In this document: positions 38,244 through 49,079 of the stretch, in pieces | How the letters are laid out: every line of letters begins with the position of its first letter | Numbering within the stretch: the stretch's first letter is position 1 | DNA from: Rhizobium rhododendri | GTDB taxonomy: Bacteria > Pseudomonadota > Alphaproteobacteria > Rhizobiales > Rhizobiaceae | Assembly: GCF_007000325.2 (NCBI RefSeq) | Contig: NZ_CP117267.1 | Location: forward strand, 3,177,001-3,241,000 | Direction: 5' to 3' | DNA: 64,000 bases | Made by a program: the position numbers and the translations under genes | Notes under the pieces: generated by a model | What the model was told of the DNA's origin: nothing | The model's input: only the letters and a program-made list of their open reading frames with translations | Databases searched by the model: none

Positions 38244-38903
38244 CTAACGGGCCCCGAAAATTGCCGAACCGACCCGCACACTGGTGGCACCGAAGGCGAC
38301 GGCGACCTCGTAATCGCCGGACATGCCCATAGAAAGCTTCTCGACCCCGCAGGCTGCGGCGAGCTTTGCCAGGAGGGCGAAGTGCGGACCGGGATTTTCA
38401 TCCGCCGGCGGAATGCACATCAGCCCCTCGACCGTAAGCCCCAGTTCGTCGCGGCAGAGGGACACGAAGGCGCCGGTGTCGTCAGGACTGATCCCCGCCT
38501 TTTGCGGCTCAAGCCCGGTGTTGACCTGCACGTAGAAACGCGTCGACTTGCCCTGCTGCTTCATTTCGGCGGCCAGCGCACGGGCAATCTTCTCGCGGTC
38601 GACGGTCTCGATAACGTCGAACAGCGCCACGGCATCGGCCGCCTTGTTCGATTGCAGCGGGCCGATCAGATGCAGTTCGATGTCGGGTGTCTCTGCCTTC
38701 ATCGCCGGCCACTTGCCCTGGCTTTCCTGCACCCGGTTTTCGCCGAACAGCCGCTGACCGGCGGCGATAACAGGACGGATGACATCGGCATCGAAGGTCT
38801 TGGAGACCACAACCAGCTGCGCCGAACCCTCAGGCCTGCCGGCCTTTTGTTCGGCCTTTGCGATCCTGTTGCGCACATCGTCCAATCGCTCTTGAAGTTC
38901 CAT
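38244..38903 (-). CDS. PLP homeostasis protein, YggS/PROSC family
   Basis: A 219-residue single-domain PLP-binding protein resembling alanine racemase's barrel. It buffers free PLP and affects amino-acid pools. The PLP lysine is in VVVSKTF (about residue 30-36), with FGENRVQE and the C-terminal MGMSGDYEVAVAFGATSVRVGSAIFG as family landmarks. ATG 38903 (MELQERL) is chosen; an open extension to 38993 has no support. It is divergent from leuS. Confidence 0.93.
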   Translation of the reverse strand: MELQERLDDVRNRIAKAEQKAGRPEGSAQLVVVSKTFDADVIRPVIAAGQRLFGENRVQESQGKWPAMKAETPDIELHLIGPLQSNKAADAVALFDVIETVDREKIARALAAEMKQQGKSTRFYVQVNTGLEPQKAGISPDDTGAFVSLCRDELGLTVEGLMCIPPADENPGPHFALLAKLAAACGVEKLSMGMSGDYEVAVAFGATSVRVGSAIFGAR

Positions 38904-39098
38904 CGCTCGACCTCGACATAGGAGTAGAATTGCCCGTCCTGAGTAGACAGCCCGCCCGCCCTTGCCAAGAGCAACCCCTTGAAATTCGGCCATCTCGAAC
39001 GCCGGATGACGATGCTGTTGGCCACCAAACTTGACGCTTGGTTGGTTTCATGATGAAGGTCACGCCAACTCCCCATTACATCCGGAAATACAGGTCAC

Positions 39099-41729
39099 AT
39101 GGCTACCGAACGTTATAATCCGCGCGACTCCGAGCCCCGCTGGCAGCAAAAGTGGAATGACGCCAACGTCTTCCTCACTGACAACAACGACCCGCGCGAA
39201 AAGTACTACGTCCTAGAGATGTTCCCGTATCCATCGGGCCGCATCCACATGGGCCATGTGCGCAACTACGCCATGGGCGACGTCGTGGCCCGCTACAAGC
39301 GTGCGCGTGGTTACAATGTGCTGCATCCCATGGGCTGGGACGCCTTCGGCATGCCGGCCGAAAACGCTGCCCGCGACAACAAGGTGCATCCGAAGGAGTG
39401 GACCTACCAGAACATCGCCTCGATGAAGGCGCAGCTGAAGGCCATGGGGCTGTCGCTGGACTGGAGCCGCGAATTCGCCACCTGCGATGTCGAATACTAT
39501 CACCGCCAGCAGATGCTGTTCCTCGACATGATGGAAAAGGAGCTGGTCTACCGCAAGAAGTCGAAGGTCAACTGGGACCCGGTCGATAACACCGTGCTGG
39601 CCAACGAGCAGGTGATCGACGGACGCGGCTGGCGCTCGGGCGCGCTGGTCGAACAGCGCGAGCTGACGCAATGGTTCTTCAAGATCACCGACTTTAGCCA
39701 GGACCTGCTGGATGCGCTCGACACGCTGGATCACTGGCCGGAAAAGGTCCGGCTGATGCAAAAAAACTGGATCGGACGCTCGGAGGGCTTGACCATCCGC
39801 TGGGAGATAGTGCCCGGCGCGGTGCCAACGGAAGAGCGCGAGATCGCCGTCTACACGACGCGCCCGGATACTCTGTACGGCGCCTCGTTCCTTGCAATCG
39901 CCGCCGACCATCCACTGGCGAAGGAAGCAGCAAGCCGGGACGCCGCCGTCGAAGCATTCTGCGAAGAGTGCCGCCGCGCCGGCACATCCGTTGCAGCCCT
40001 CGAGACGGCTGAGAAAAAGGGCATGGATACCGGTATCCGCGTCCGTCATCCGCTCGATCCGAGCTGGGAACTGCCGGTCTATATCGCCAATTTCGTGTTG
40101 ATGGACTATGGCACTGGCGCCATCTTCGGTTGCCCCTCGGGCGACCAGCGGGACCTCGATTTTGCGCGCAAGTACGACTTGCCGGTCATCCCGGTCGTCA
40201 TGCCGGCAGATGGCGACGCCAAGAGCTTCACGGTCGGGGACGTGGCCTATGACGGCGACGGCGTCATGATCAACTCTCAGTTTCTCGACGGCATGACCAC
40301 GACGGAAGCCTTCGACGTCGTGGCTACACGCCTGTTGACAACGAATATCGGCAATGCGCCTCAGGCTGAACGCAAGGTCAATTTCCGCCTGCGCGATTGG
40401 GGAATTTCACGGCAACGCTACTGGGGCTGCCCCATCCCGGTCATCCATTGCAACGATTGCGGTGTCGTTCCGGTACCGAAACAAGACTTGCCGGTCAAGC
40501 TGCCGGACGACGTTACCTTCGATTTGCCAGGCAACCCCCTGGATCGCCATCCCACCTGGCGGCATGTCGCCTGTCCGCATTGCGGCAAGGATGCCCAGCG
40601 CGAAACCGACACCATGGACACCTTCGTCGATTCCAGCTGGTATTTCACACGCTTCACGGCACCATGGGAAAACGACCCCACCGACAAGGCTGCCGCCAAC
40701 CACTGGCTCCCGGTCGATCAGTATATCGGCGGCGTCGAGCATGCGATCCTGCACCTGCTCTATTCGCGCTTCTTCACGCGTGCCATGCAAAAGACAGGGC
40801 ATGTCGATGTCAAGGAACCCTTCAAGGGTCTGTTTACGCAAGGCATGGTCGTTCACGAGACCTACAGCCGCGGCGAGGGGGCATCGCGCGAATGGGTACC
40901 ACCTGTGGATCTGCGCTTCGAGGAGGTCGACGGCAAACGGCGTGCCCTGTTGCTGTCCTCCGGCGAAGAAGTGACGATCGGCGCTATCGAGAAGATGTCC
41001 AAGTCGAAGAAAAACGTCGTCGACCCCGATGATATCATCGCCTCCTACGGAGCCGACACGGCGCGTTTCTTCGTGCTCTCGGACTCGCCGCCGGACCGCG
41101 ACGTCATATGGTCGGAAGCCGGTGTCGAGGGCGCCCATCGCTTTACCCAGCGCGTCTGGCGCCTGGTGTCGGAGGCCGCTGACCGGCTGAAGTCGGTCGA
41201 GCCAAAGGCGGCTCATTCCGGCGATGGACTGGCCGTATCTCAGATAGCCCATAAAACGCTGAAAGCTGTCGGTGCCGATTATGACAAGCTCGCCTTCAAC
41301 AAGGCCGTGGCGCGTATCTACGAATTCGTCAACGCCCTTGCAGCGCCGCTGGCAAAAGTCGCGGCCGGAGAGGGCGACGAAACCTTCTGCAGCGCCGTTC
41401 GCGATGCCGTCGAGATCCTGATCGCCATCGTCGCGCCCATCACGCCGCACCTGTCGGAGGAGTGCGCGGCCGCGATCGGATGCCCCACCATGGTGGCGAC
41501 GTCGCCATGGCCCGACTTCGACGCCGTTCTCGTCGTTGAAAACGAGGTGATGATGCCGGTACAGATCAACGGCAAGAAGCGCGCCGAATTGACAATCGCC
41601 CGCGATGCGGATCAAAGTGCCGTCGAGGCCGCCGCCCTTGCCTTGGGCGCGGTGCAAAGCGCGTTGAATGGTCAGGCGCCGAAAAAGATCATCGTCGTTC
41701 CACAGAGGATCGTAAACATTGTCGTCTGA
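39099..41729 (+). CDS. leuS: Leucyl-tRNA synthetase
   Basis: A class I synthetase that charges tRNA-Leu. The HIGH-type motif [19 protein letters not shown] lies near residue 42. The CP1 editing domain follows (about 225-420), and the KMSKS motif is in [15 protein letters not shown] near residue 632. The 876-residue length is normal. lptE starts inside its last codons, and holA follows. leuS-lptE-holA is a conserved gene order in Alphaproteobacteria. Confidence 0.98.
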   Translation: MATERYNPRDSEPRWQQKWNDANVFLTDNNDPREKYYVLEMFPYPSGRIHMGHVRNYAMGDVVARYKRARGYNVLHPMGWDAFGMPAENAARDNKVHPKEWTYQNIASMKAQLKAMGLSLDWSREFATCDVEYYHRQQMLFLDMMEKELVYRKKSKVNWDPVDNTVLANEQVIDGRGWRSGALVEQRELTQWFFKITDFSQDLLDALDTLDHWPEKVRLMQKNWIGRSEGLTIRWEIVPGAVPTEEREIAVYTTRPDTLYGASFLAIAADHPLAKEAASRDAAVEAFCEECRRAGTSVAALETAEKKGMDTGIRVRHPLDPSWELPVYIANFVLMDYGTGAIFGCPSGDQRDLDFARKYDLPVIPVVMPADGDAKSFTVGDVAYDGDGVMINSQFLDGMTTTEAFDVVATRLLTTNIGNAPQAERKVNFRLRDWGISRQRYWGCPIPVIHCNDCGVVPVPKQDLPVKLPDDVTFDLPGNPLDRHPTWRHVACPHCGKDAQRETDTMDTFVDSSWYFTRFTAPWENDPTDKAAANHWLPVDQYIGGVEHAILHLLYSRFFTRAMQKTGHVDVKEPFKGLFTQGMVVHETYSRGEGASREWVPPVDLRFEEVDGKRRALLLSSGEEVTIGAIEKMSKSKKNVVDPDDIIASYGADTARFFVLSDSPPDRDVIWSEAGVEGAHRFTQRVWRLVSEAADRLKSVEPKAAHSGDGLAVSQIAHKTLKAVGADYDKLAFNKAVARIYEFVNALAAPLAKVAAGEGDETFCSAVRDAVEILIAIVAPITPHLSEECAAAIGCPTMVATSPWPDFDAVLVVENEVMMPVQINGKKRAELTIARDADQSAVEAAALALGAVQSALNGQAPKKIIVVPQRIVNIVV

Positions 41730-42258
41730 TTTCATGTCCAAGCTCGCCAGGATCGCCTGCGCGGTCACCGTCATTGCGGTCCCGGCCCTGCTGTCCTCCT
41801 GCCAGGTTCGGCCTCTCTACGCCGAAAGCACGGGTGCGACGGCCAAATTGGCGACCGTCGGCTTCACCGATGCCGTTGCCGCCGATGCTGCCCAGCGCCG
41901 CGTTGGCCAGGAGGTCAGGAACCAGCTGATCTTCATCGCCAGCCATGGCGCTGGCGAGCCTGCCAACCCGCAATACATGGTCAGCCTGAACGTCAGCTCC
42001 GGCACAGGCGGCGTTCTCTACCTTGCCTCGTCCGATACATCGCAGGCCGGCCGCACGACCGTGACTGCCTCCTATGTCATCAAGCGTATCAGCGACGGCA
42101 AGGTCATCAAGGCCGGCAACCGCTCGATGGTGGCGCTGGTGGATTTCCCGACGCAGGAATTTGCCAAACAGCGCGCCATCCGCGATGCGGAAGACCGTGC
42201 GGCACGTGAAGTCGCACAGTTCGTCGGTGCCGACATTGCGGCTGCATTGAGCAATTGA
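41719..42258 (+). CDS. lptE: LPS-assembly lipoprotein LptE
   Basis: LptE plugs the LptD barrel that inserts lipopolysaccharide in the outer membrane. A lipoprotein signal with lipobox LLSSC places the lipidated cysteine at residue 28, followed by the family start QVRPLYAES. The 179-residue length is typical. TTG 41719 overlaps leuS by 11 bp and has AGAGGAT upstream; ATG 41734 is the alternative but lacks a ribosome site. Translational coupling with leuS is likely. Confidence 0.9.
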   Translation: MSSDFMSKLARIACAVTVIAVPALLSSCQVRPLYAESTGATAKLATVGFTDAVAADAAQRRVGQEVRNQLIFIASHGAGEPANPQYMVSLNVSSGTGGVLYLASSDTSQAGRTTVTASYVIKRISDGKVIKAGNRSMVALVDFPTQEFAKQRAIRDAEDRAAREVAQFVGADIAAALSN

Positions 42259-42279
42259 TCCAGCCATAAGGACGGCCGC

Positions 42280-43317
42280 ATGACGGAGATAAAATCCCAC
42301 GAATTCGAGGGATTTTTGCAGACGGCCGCCCGTAAGCATCGGCTGTTTGTCATCTATGGCCCTGACCGGGGTCTCGTCTCCGAGCGAGCGAAGCAAATCG
42401 CCGAAAAGACGGGGGTCGATCTGTCTGACCCGTTTTCGCTGGTCAAGCTGGATGTCGGCGACCTCCACAACGACCCCGGGCGTCTCATCGACGAGACCAA
42501 CGCCATCGGCTTATTCGGAGGTGCCCGCCTTGTCTGGATACGCGGCGCGGCCAATGAAAAATCGGTCGTCGACGGGCTTCAGGCGATCGCTTCCAATCCA
42601 CCCGAGACGACCTTCCTGATCGTCGAGGCCGGCGACCTGAAGAAGACCGCGGCTCTCCGGAAGCTTGCCGATAGCAATCGCACGATCATGGCGATCCCGT
42701 GCTACGCAGATGACGCCCGGGCGCTGAACACGCTTGTGGACCACGAACTGGCGCATGAAAACCTGCGGATCACGCCCGCTGCCCGCCACATGCTGCTGGA
42801 ACTTCTGGGCGGCGACCGGATCGCCTCACGAAACGAGGTGCGCAAGCTCGCGCTCTATTGCCGTGGCCTCGGCACGATCGACGAACAGCATGTCGTCGAC
42901 ATCATCGGCGATGCCAGCGCAGTCTCGGCTGACGATGCGGTCGATGCCATCCTCAAGGGCGACTCCGCCGGATTTCTCCACGCGACCCAGAAGATCATCG
43001 CCTCGAAGACATCGATTTTCCTCGTGCTGCAGGGGTGCCTGCGGCAATTTCAGCTGCTGGATGTCATGAGGGCCGAAATGGATGAAAAACGCCTTCCGGC
43101 AGCGCAGGTGCTGCAGACGCACGGGCGGCATCTGCATTTCCGGCGCAAACCAACGATCGAACAGGCATTGCGCGTCTGGACGTCGGACGCGATCGGACGC
43201 GAAATGAACAGGCTGCAGGCCGCAATTTTCCAGACACGCCAGCGCCAAAGCCTCGAGGACAGCATCGCGATGCAGACATTGCTGGCCACGACGCTGCAAT
43301 CTGCCCGCAAGGCTTGA
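42280..43317 (+). CDS. holA: DNA polymerase III subunit delta
   Basis: HolA is the clamp-loader subunit that opens the beta clamp. Its 345 residues show the delta pattern: N-terminal AAA+-like domain without Walker A (FVIYGPDRGLVSERAKQI), DVIGDASAVS-type segment VVDIIGDASAVSADDAVDAI, and a C-terminal helical collar. It lies 21 bp after lptE and ends 1 bp from the convergent parB stop, so no space exists for a terminator between them. Confidence 0.95.
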   Translation: MTEIKSHEFEGFLQTAARKHRLFVIYGPDRGLVSERAKQIAEKTGVDLSDPFSLVKLDVGDLHNDPGRLIDETNAIGLFGGARLVWIRGAANEKSVVDGLQAIASNPPETTFLIVEAGDLKKTAALRKLADSNRTIMAIPCYADDARALNTLVDHELAHENLRITPAARHMLLELLGGDRIASRNEVRKLALYCRGLGTIDEQHVVDIIGDASAVSADDAVDAILKGDSAGFLHATQKIIASKTSIFLVLQGCLRQFQLLDVMRAEMDEKRLPAAQVLQTHGRHLHFRRKPTIEQALRVWTSDAIGREMNRLQAAIFQTRQRQSLEDSIAMQTLLATTLQSARKA

Positions 43318-43318
43318 A

Positions 43319-44203
43319 TTAACGGCGCTCCAGGAGCCTGCAGATTTCTTCCAGCTGTTCCAGTGACTTGTAGGAAATCCGCACCTGTCCGCCGCTCCCC
43401 TTGTGGGCAATCGTCACATCGAGCCCAAGCGTATCGGTGAGCGTCCGCTCCAGCGCGAGGGTATCCGAATCCTTGTCGTCCTTGCGGGCGCCGGCTGGTC
43501 GGGGGTCGTTCTGGGCCTTGATGTCATTCTGGGCGAGGCGCTCCGCATCACGAACCGACATGCCCTTGGCAACGATAGTGCGTGCAAGACCGGCGGCATC
43601 TGACGTCGACACCAAGGCGCGCGCATGACCCGCCGACAGCGCGCCGCTCGACAGCATGTCCCTGACAGGCTCCGGCAATTTCAGAAGCCGCAGCGAGTTG
43701 GCGACGTGACTGCGGCTTTTACCGATAATTTCGCCGAGATCGTTCTGCGTATAACCGTGCTCGGCAATCAGCTGGTCGTAGCCGAGCGCCTCTTCGAGAG
43801 GGTTAAGATCGGCCCGCTGGACGTTTTCGACAATGGCGATTTCCAGTGCGGTCTTGTCGTCGACATCGCGGACGATCACCGGGATCTCGATCAGGCCCGA
43901 AAGCTGAGCCGCACGCCAACGACGTTCGCCCGCAATGATCTCGTACCTGCCACTAGAGACGGTGCGAACGACGACCGGCTGCACGATGCCGTGCTGGCGT
44001 ATGGAGGAGGCGAGGTCCTGCAGGTCCGCCTCGTTGAATGTCCGGCGCGGGTTCTTTGGATTACGGCTGATAAACTCGATCGGCACAAGACGATCCGGAT
44101 TGATGGTCGGCTTTGCGTCGCCCACGGGCGCCGACTGATCCATCTCACCGATGAGGGCTGCCAGACCGCGCCCCAGGCGGCGCTTCGATTGATCATCATT
44201 CAT
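43319..44203 (-). CDS. parB: Chromosome partitioning protein ParB
   Basis: ParB binds parS, uses CTP to slide as a clamp and spreads to mark the origin for segregation by ParA. Visible parts are the N-terminal ParA-stimulating tail (RLGRGLAALIGE), the CTP-binding/Sulfiredoxin-like domain with GERRWRAAQLSG, the DNA-binding helix-turn-helix (YTQNDLGEIIGKSRSHVANS), and a C-terminal dimer domain (QVRISYKSLEQLEEICRLL). The 294-residue length is usual. Five candidate target sites are in this window. Confidence 0.98.
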   Translation of the reverse strand: MNDDQSKRRLGRGLAALIGEMDQSAPVGDAKPTINPDRLVPIEFISRNPKNPRRTFNEADLQDLASSIRQHGIVQPVVVRTVSSGRYEIIAGERRWRAAQLSGLIEIPVIVRDVDDKTALEIAIVENVQRADLNPLEEALGYDQLIAEHGYTQNDLGEIIGKSRSHVANSLRLLKLPEPVRDMLSSGALSAGHARALVSTSDAAGLARTIVAKGMSVRDAERLAQNDIKAQNDPRPAGARKDDKDSDTLALERTLTDTLGLDVTIAHKGSGGQVRISYKSLEQLEEICRLLERR

Positions 44204-44239
44204 AGGTAAATACGCTCGCTTATTCTACTGGACGAAACC

Positions 44240-45037
44240 TTATGCCGCGATCTTGCGCTGCCGCTCCCGCTGGATCACCTCCGAAGCCAGCTGCAGATAA
44301 GCCTGGCTGCCGGCGCATTTCAAATCATAAAGAATGGCAGGCTTGCCATAGGAGGGGGCCTCCGAGACCCGGACATTGCGCGGAATCAACGTGTGATAGA
44401 CCTTGTCGCCAAGATGCGTCCTGACGTCGTTGACGACCTGCTGCGCCAGATTATTACGGGCGTCGAACATGGTTAACACAATGCCCTGGATATCCAACGT
44501 GGGATTGACCGTGCGCCTCACCTGGTCGACAGTCTCGAGTAGCTGGCTCAATCCCTCGAGAGCAAAGAATTCGCACTGCAACGGAACCAGCACGGAATCT
44601 GCCGCTGCCATGGCGTTCATTGTCAACAAATTGAACGACGGTGGGCAATCGATTAGAATGTAGGAAAACTGCTTGGCATCTGGCTGCGAAAGCGCCCGCT
44701 TGAGGCGGAAAACACGATCGGCTTGCTGCGCAATCTCCATCTCCACGCCGAGCAGATCCATCGTCGACGGAACGATATAGAGATCCGGCACCACTGTCTG
44801 CACCGCGGCTTCCACAACGGTATGGGAGCCAATCAACAGATCGTAGGAGGACACCTCGCGGCGGCGGCGGTCGATACCAAGACCCGTGCTCGCGTTACCC
44901 TGCGGATCCAGATCGATAATCAGGACGCGCTCACCAATCGCAGCGAGAGCGGTGGCAAGATTGATCGCTGTGGTCGTCTTGCCGACCCCGCCCTTTTGAT
45001 TGGCGACGGTGATGATACGATTTCGCTGAGCTGACAT
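44240..45037 (-). CDS. parA: Chromosome partitioning ATPase ParA (Soj)
   Basis: A Walker-type ATPase that forms a nucleoid-bound gradient pulling ParB-parS complexes to the pole. The deviant Walker A is NQKGGVGKTTTAINLATALA (residues about 11-30), switch I DLDPQGNASTGLG, and switch II ILIDCPPSFNLLT. The 265-residue length marks a chromosomal (type Ib-size) ParA without the HTH of repABC-plasmid RepA. It is directly upstream of parB and downstream of rsmG, all in one operon. Confidence 0.98.
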   Translation of the reverse strand: MSAQRNRIITVANQKGGVGKTTTAINLATALAAIGERVLIIDLDPQGNASTGLGIDRRRREVSSYDLLIGSHTVVEAAVQTVVPDLYIVPSTMDLLGVEMEIAQQADRVFRLKRALSQPDAKQFSYILIDCPPSFNLLTMNAMAAADSVLVPLQCEFFALEGLSQLLETVDQVRRTVNPTLDIQGIVLTMFDARNNLAQQVVNDVRTHLGDKVYHTLIPRNVRVSEAPSYGKPAILYDLKCAGSQAYLQLASEVIQRERQRKIAA

Positions 45038-45055
45038 GGCCGCACCTGGGTTCGA

Positions 45056-45673
45056 TTAAGCTCGGCGTCTGAGGTTCGAAATTTCCAGGATAACGGAATC
45101 TGCCTCAAGAACGCTCTCATGCTTTACCAGATCGAACTCCCAGCCACCATGGGCGGCGTCGATCTCCCGTTGGTAATCCCGGCCTTTATGAAGAAAAAGT
45201 TTAAGGGATTCGGTTTCCCCCGCCCAAGGCGATGCATATTCAAATAAAAGAGACAGATCTCCCAAAGCCCTTGCCGAGATCGCATCGCATCTTGCAATCG
45301 TGTTCTGCGCTTCCTCGATACGCATGCAGTGGACGCTGCCTCGACCACCGCACTCACGCAGACAAGTCCGCAGGAAAGCGGCCTTCTTCTGGTTGCTTTC
45401 GATGAGATCGACATGTCCGTCACCGAGCTCTGCCAGGAATATCGATGTAATTATTCCCGGAAAGCCCCCGCCACTGCCTAGGTCAAGCCAATGAATCGGC
45501 TTCGGATAGAGCTGAAATATCTGTGCGCTATCGGCAATGTGGCGCTGCCAAAGCTCGTTGCGTGTCGATGGCGCTACCAAATTGATTGTCTTCGCCCACT
45601 TCTCGAAAAGCGCACTGAAGATGATCAGCCGATCAGATGTTTCACGTGAAACACGTAAACCGTTCAATTCCAT
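45056..45673 (-). CDS. rsmG: 16S rRNA m7G527 methyltransferase RsmG (GidB)
   Basis: RsmG methylates G527 of 16S rRNA; its loss gives low-level streptomycin resistance. The SAM motif is [12 protein letters not shown], with [11 protein letters not shown] following. ATG 45673 ([13 protein letters not shown]) is preferred over an extended frame starting at 45730, which would overlap mnmG. The N-terminal codons for VSRET contain a perfect parS site. The gene lies between mnmG and parA, the classical gidA-gidB-parAB order. Confidence 0.96.
   Translation of the reverse strand: MELNGLRVSRETSDRLIIFSALFEKWAKTINLVAPSTRNELWQRHIADSAQIFQLYPKPIHWLDLGSGGGFPGIITSIFLAELGDGHVDLIESNQKKAAFLRTCLRECGGRGSVHCMRIEEAQNTIARCDAISARALGDLSLLFEYASPWAGETESLKLFLHKGRDYQREIDAAHGGWEFDLVKHESVLEADSVILEISNLRRRA
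45638..45653. promoter_or_regulatory. parS site 2, perfect match, inside rsmG
   Basis: TGTTTCACGTGAAACA matches all 16 positions of the chromosomal parS consensus. It lies in the rsmG coding region about 7 kb from the origin and 1.4 kb from parB, and is the best ParB nucleation site in the window. Confidence 0.93.
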
Positions 45674-45698
45674 ATGAGGACTCTCCAGCCTTGTAAGA

Positions 45699-47576
45699 TC
45701 ACGCCACTCTGGTCGATGTCGCTGCGGCATACTTTCTCAATGCAGCAATCAGCAACAAGAGCGCTGCCGGCGTCATGCCATCGACTTTGGCAGCTTGCGC
45801 AAGATTGGCTGGGACAGCCTGTTTCAATTTATGCGTCAATTCATTCGACAGACCGGAAAGCAATGAAAAATCAAAACCAGATGGAATAACCATGGCTTCT
45901 TCACGTTGTACCTTTTCGATATCGGACGCCTGTCGCTCCATATACACCGAGTATGTCGCTTCGATCGCAAGCGCCTCAGCGACAGGCGATTCGAGCGCTG
46001 CAAGCTCGGGCCAGATGCGCTGCAGCGATGAGCGATCGTGATCCTGGTGTGACAAAAGCTCGTAAGCCGAGCGACGTTGTCCATCCTGATTGAGATGAAT
46101 ACCAAAAGCCGCAGCAGCGTTCGGGGTAACAGTGAGCTCCTGAAGCAGCTTCCGTCCAGCTTCCAGACGCCCAAGGTAGCTCTTAAAGCGTGCTGATCTC
46201 TCGGCACCTACGCAACCGATTGCCATGGCAGTCGGTGTCAACCTCACGTCGGCATTGTCTGCTCGTAGCGAAAGTCTATATTCTGCGCGGGACGTGAACA
46301 TCCTGTATGGCTCAGCAACACCGCGTGACGTCAGATCATCGATCATCACGCCAATATAGGATTGCGTACGACTGAAATGGACAGCATCCATTCCCGCAGA
46401 AAGACGCGCCGCGTTAAGACCAGCTACCAAACCTTGCGCGGCTGCTTCTTCATAACCGGTTGTCCCGTTGATTTGACCACCGAGAAAAAGTCCCGGTAGC
46501 TTGCGCAGCTCCAGCGAAGCGCTGAGTTCGCGTGGATCGACATGATCGTATTCAATTGCATAACCCGGCTGTAGGATCGTAACTCGTTCCAGACCCGGAA
46601 TAGTCCTGATAAAGGCCTGCTGCACTGACTCAGGCAAACTTGTGGAAATACCATTTGGGTAAATGGTATCGTCGTCCAAGCCCTCGGGCTCAAGAAAGAT
46701 CTGGTGACCGTCACGTTCGCCGAACTTGACAATCTTATCTTCGATTGACGGACAGTAGCGCGGACCTATTCCCTCAATCTGGCCCGAATACATGGCAGAC
46801 TGCTGGAGATTATCCATAACGATCTTGTGCGTGGCGGCCGTCGTCCGCGTCACACCGCAATCGACCTGTCTGTTGACGATCATGTCCGTCATGAACGAGA
46901 AGGGCACCGGATCTTCATCCGCCCCTTGCCTGCCGACTGCCGTCCAATCGATCGTCTTGCCATCGAGCCTAGCTGGGGTACCAGTCTTCAACCTGGCCAA
47001 CGAAATGCCAAGCCGCTCCAGCGTGCCCGACAGTCCAACCGAAGGCTCCTCGCCCATACGTCCTGCCGGGATCTTCTGGTCGCCGATATGGATCAATCCT
47101 CGAAGGAACGTACCTGTCGTGACCACAACGCTGCGGCAGTGAAGTTCCGTACCGTCTCGCAGGGAGATTCCGGTAACTCGCCCATCGCGCTGGAGGATAT
47201 CGAAAACATCACCCTCAACAACCTCCAGGTTTTCCAGCGATGCGATTTCAGCCTGCATGGCGAGGCGATAAAGCTTGCGGTCTGCCTGGGTGCGAGGACC
47301 GCGTACCGCCGGTCCCTTCTTGCGATTGAGCATTCGGAACTGTATTCCGGCAGCATCTGCAACACGGCCCATCAGTCCATCAAACGCATCGATCTCGCGA
47401 ACGAGATGCCCTTTACCAAGCCCACCAATGGCAGGATTACAGGACATGACGCCGATGGTGTCCCGGCGATGCGTAACAAGTGCGGTGCGTGCACCAAGGC
47501 GGGCGGCCGCAGCTGCGGCTTCACTGCCTGCGTGGCCGCCACCTACTACAACTACATCATAACGCGTCGTTTGCAT
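45699..47576 (-). CDS. mnmG: tRNA uridine 5-carboxymethylaminomethyl modification enzyme MnmG (GidA)
   Basis: MnmG, with MnmE, installs cmnm5 at wobble uridine 34 of several tRNAs, using FAD and folate. The FAD motif [20 protein letters not shown] is at residues 9-28, the conserved [19 protein letters not shown] follows, and a C-terminal helical MnmE/tRNA-binding domain ends the protein. The 625 residues are typical. It is 25 bp from rsmG and separated from mnmE by two parS sites. Confidence 0.98.
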   Translation of the reverse strand: MQTTRYDVVVVGGGHAGSEAAAAAARLGARTALVTHRRDTIGVMSCNPAIGGLGKGHLVREIDAFDGLMGRVADAAGIQFRMLNRKKGPAVRGPRTQADRKLYRLAMQAEIASLENLEVVEGDVFDILQRDGRVTGISLRDGTELHCRSVVVTTGTFLRGLIHIGDQKIPAGRMGEEPSVGLSGTLERLGISLARLKTGTPARLDGKTIDWTAVGRQGADEDPVPFSFMTDMIVNRQVDCGVTRTTAATHKIVMDNLQQSAMYSGQIEGIGPRYCPSIEDKIVKFGERDGHQIFLEPEGLDDDTIYPNGISTSLPESVQQAFIRTIPGLERVTILQPGYAIEYDHVDPRELSASLELRKLPGLFLGGQINGTTGYEEAAAQGLVAGLNAARLSAGMDAVHFSRTQSYIGVMIDDLTSRGVAEPYRMFTSRAEYRLSLRADNADVRLTPTAMAIGCVGAERSARFKSYLGRLEAGRKLLQELTVTPNAAAAFGIHLNQDGQRRSAYELLSHQDHDRSSLQRIWPELAALESPVAEALAIEATYSVYMERQASDIEKVQREEAMVIPSGFDFSLLSGLSNELTHKLKQAVPANLAQAAKVDGMTPAALLLLIAALRKYAAATSTRVA

Positions 47577-47626
47577 CGTAATCTCCAGCTTAGGCTGTTT
47601 TCCGGACTAACGACCGGGAGTCAAGA

Positions 47627-47642
47627 AGTTTCACGTGAAACA
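47627..47642. promoter_or_regulatory. parS-like site 3, between mnmG and mnmE
   Basis: AGTTTCACGTGAAACA matches 15 of 16 consensus positions, differing only at the first base. It lies in the 101-bp gap upstream of mnmG. Confidence 0.9.
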
Positions 47643-47664
47643 CGTTTCCAACGCAGTCACCGAA

Positions 47665-47680
47665 TGTTTCACGTGAATCA
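47665..47680. promoter_or_regulatory. parS-like site 4, at the mnmE stop
   Basis: TGTTTCACGTGAATCA matches 15 of 16 consensus positions and overlaps the mnmE stop codon. It is 38 bp centre-to-centre from site 3, so ParB could load at a doublet here. Confidence 0.88.
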
Positions 47681-48997
47681 TTTACCGACGCAGAACTCAG
47701 AGAAAATTACACCGAGCAAATCTTCCACATCCACATGCCCGGTTATCCGCCCCAATGAGCGGGCAGCGGCGCGCAAATGCTCAGCTCTGATATCAAGTCC
47801 GTCAGAGGAATTTAAAGCGAAAGTGATGTCTGAAATCGTTTGTTCCAGCAGCACACGGTGTCTCCGCCTCGCGGGAACTGCCATGGAAAGACCACTGGAG
47901 CGCTTTCCAAGTTCTGCCAAAAGGCGATCTTTTAATTCCGACAGTCCAGTCCCATTTTGAACAGAAATACAAATATCGTATTGCTCAGACGGCCCGTGGA
48001 TATCTGCTTTAGTCCCTACCTGGATCGCGTCAGGATGACCGACAGTCTCTGTTTCGGGACTTCCAATCTCTCTCAGCACGAGGACGAGATCCGCTGCCTC
48101 AACGGTCTGAAATGCGCGCTTCACACCCTCTGCTTCTACCACATCTTCCGTCTCGCGAACGCCGGCGGTATCGAACAAGCGGACCCGAAAGCCGTCTATA
48201 TCAAGATTAACCTCAAGGACATCGCGCGTCGTGCCGGCGATCTCTGTGACGATGGCAACATCTCGACCGGCCAACGCATTCAGCAACGTCGATTTCCCGC
48301 TATTGGGCGGTCCAGCTATCGCAACTCGGAACCCGTCGCGGACGATTTCTCCGAACCTTGCGCCAGCCAAATGGTCTGAAATCGCATCACGGATCAGGAG
48401 CATTTCAGCCCAAACCTGATCTGAGACGGAGCCGGGCACATCACCTTCATCCGAGAAGTCGAGCTCGGCCTCAATCAGAGCCCTGGCGCGCGTTATGCGG
48501 ATCGCCCAGGCAGCATACAGCTCGGAACGTCCGCCGTTGCTCTGTTCTATCGCCAGCCGCCGCTGCATTTCGGTTTCGGCCGCCAAGAGATCTGCGAGAC
48601 CCTCCGCCTCTAGCAGATCCATCCTTCCATTTTCGAACGCTCGTCGTGAAAATTCACCATTCTCCGCCAGTCTGCATCCGGAAATAGCTGAGAGCTCGTC
48701 CAATATCGCAGCCACAACTGCGAGGCCCCCATGCACTTGAAATTCCGCACAATCTTCTCCGGTGAACGAGTTCGGACCGGGAAAAAGCAGAACAATACCC
48801 TTGTCGATCACCGATCCGTTTCGAGTCCGAATCGTTCTCAGTGAGGCAGTGCGAGGCGCCGGCAGTTGCCCTGCAATCCGCGAGGCCACCGCAAATGCAC
48901 CATTACCACTGACGCGGATGACAGCGACGCCGGCGGGTAAGCCGCCACTAGACAACGCATAGATCGTATCTGCAAATTGTGACACGTTGCACCGCAT
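47678..48997 (-). CDS. mnmE: tRNA modification GTPase MnmE (TrmE)
   Basis: The GTPase partner of MnmG in wobble-uridine modification. Order: N-terminal tetrahydrofolate-binding domain (about 1-120), helical domain, and a circularly inserted G domain with GPPNSGKSTLLN (about 225), DTAG in FDTAGVRETED. The C-terminal FCVGK carries the catalytic cysteine of the family motif C(I/V/L)GK. The 439 residues are normal. ATG 48997 is used; GTG 48985 is an alternative start. Confidence 0.97.
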   Translation of the reverse strand: MRCNVSQFADTIYALSSGGLPAGVAVIRVSGNGAFAVASRIAGQLPAPRTASLRTIRTRNGSVIDKGIVLLFPGPNSFTGEDCAEFQVHGGLAVVAAILDELSAISGCRLAENGEFSRRAFENGRMDLLEAEGLADLLAAETEMQRRLAIEQSNGGRSELYAAWAIRITRARALIEAELDFSDEGDVPGSVSDQVWAEMLLIRDAISDHLAGARFGEIVRDGFRVAIAGPPNSGKSTLLNALAGRDVAIVTEIAGTTRDVLEVNLDIDGFRVRLFDTAGVRETEDVVEAEGVKRAFQTVEAADLVLVLREIGSPETETVGHPDAIQVGTKADIHGPSEQYDICISVQNGTGLSELKDRLLAELGKRSSGLSMAVPARRRHRVLLEQTISDITFALNSSDGLDIRAEHLRAAARSLGRITGHVDVEDLLGVIFSEFCVGK

Positions 48998-49079
48998 TTG
49001 GTACGGAACCGAATCGATCTACCCAGCATAAAGGCCGCACATGGCGGCCCTTAAGTTGCAAACGTTCGGCCGATTGAAA

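Noticed and set aside
36906..38921. A 671-codon open frame on the plus strand
   Set aside because: It is antisense to the duplicated isomerase genes and yggS. Its composition is that of reverse-complement coding DNA.
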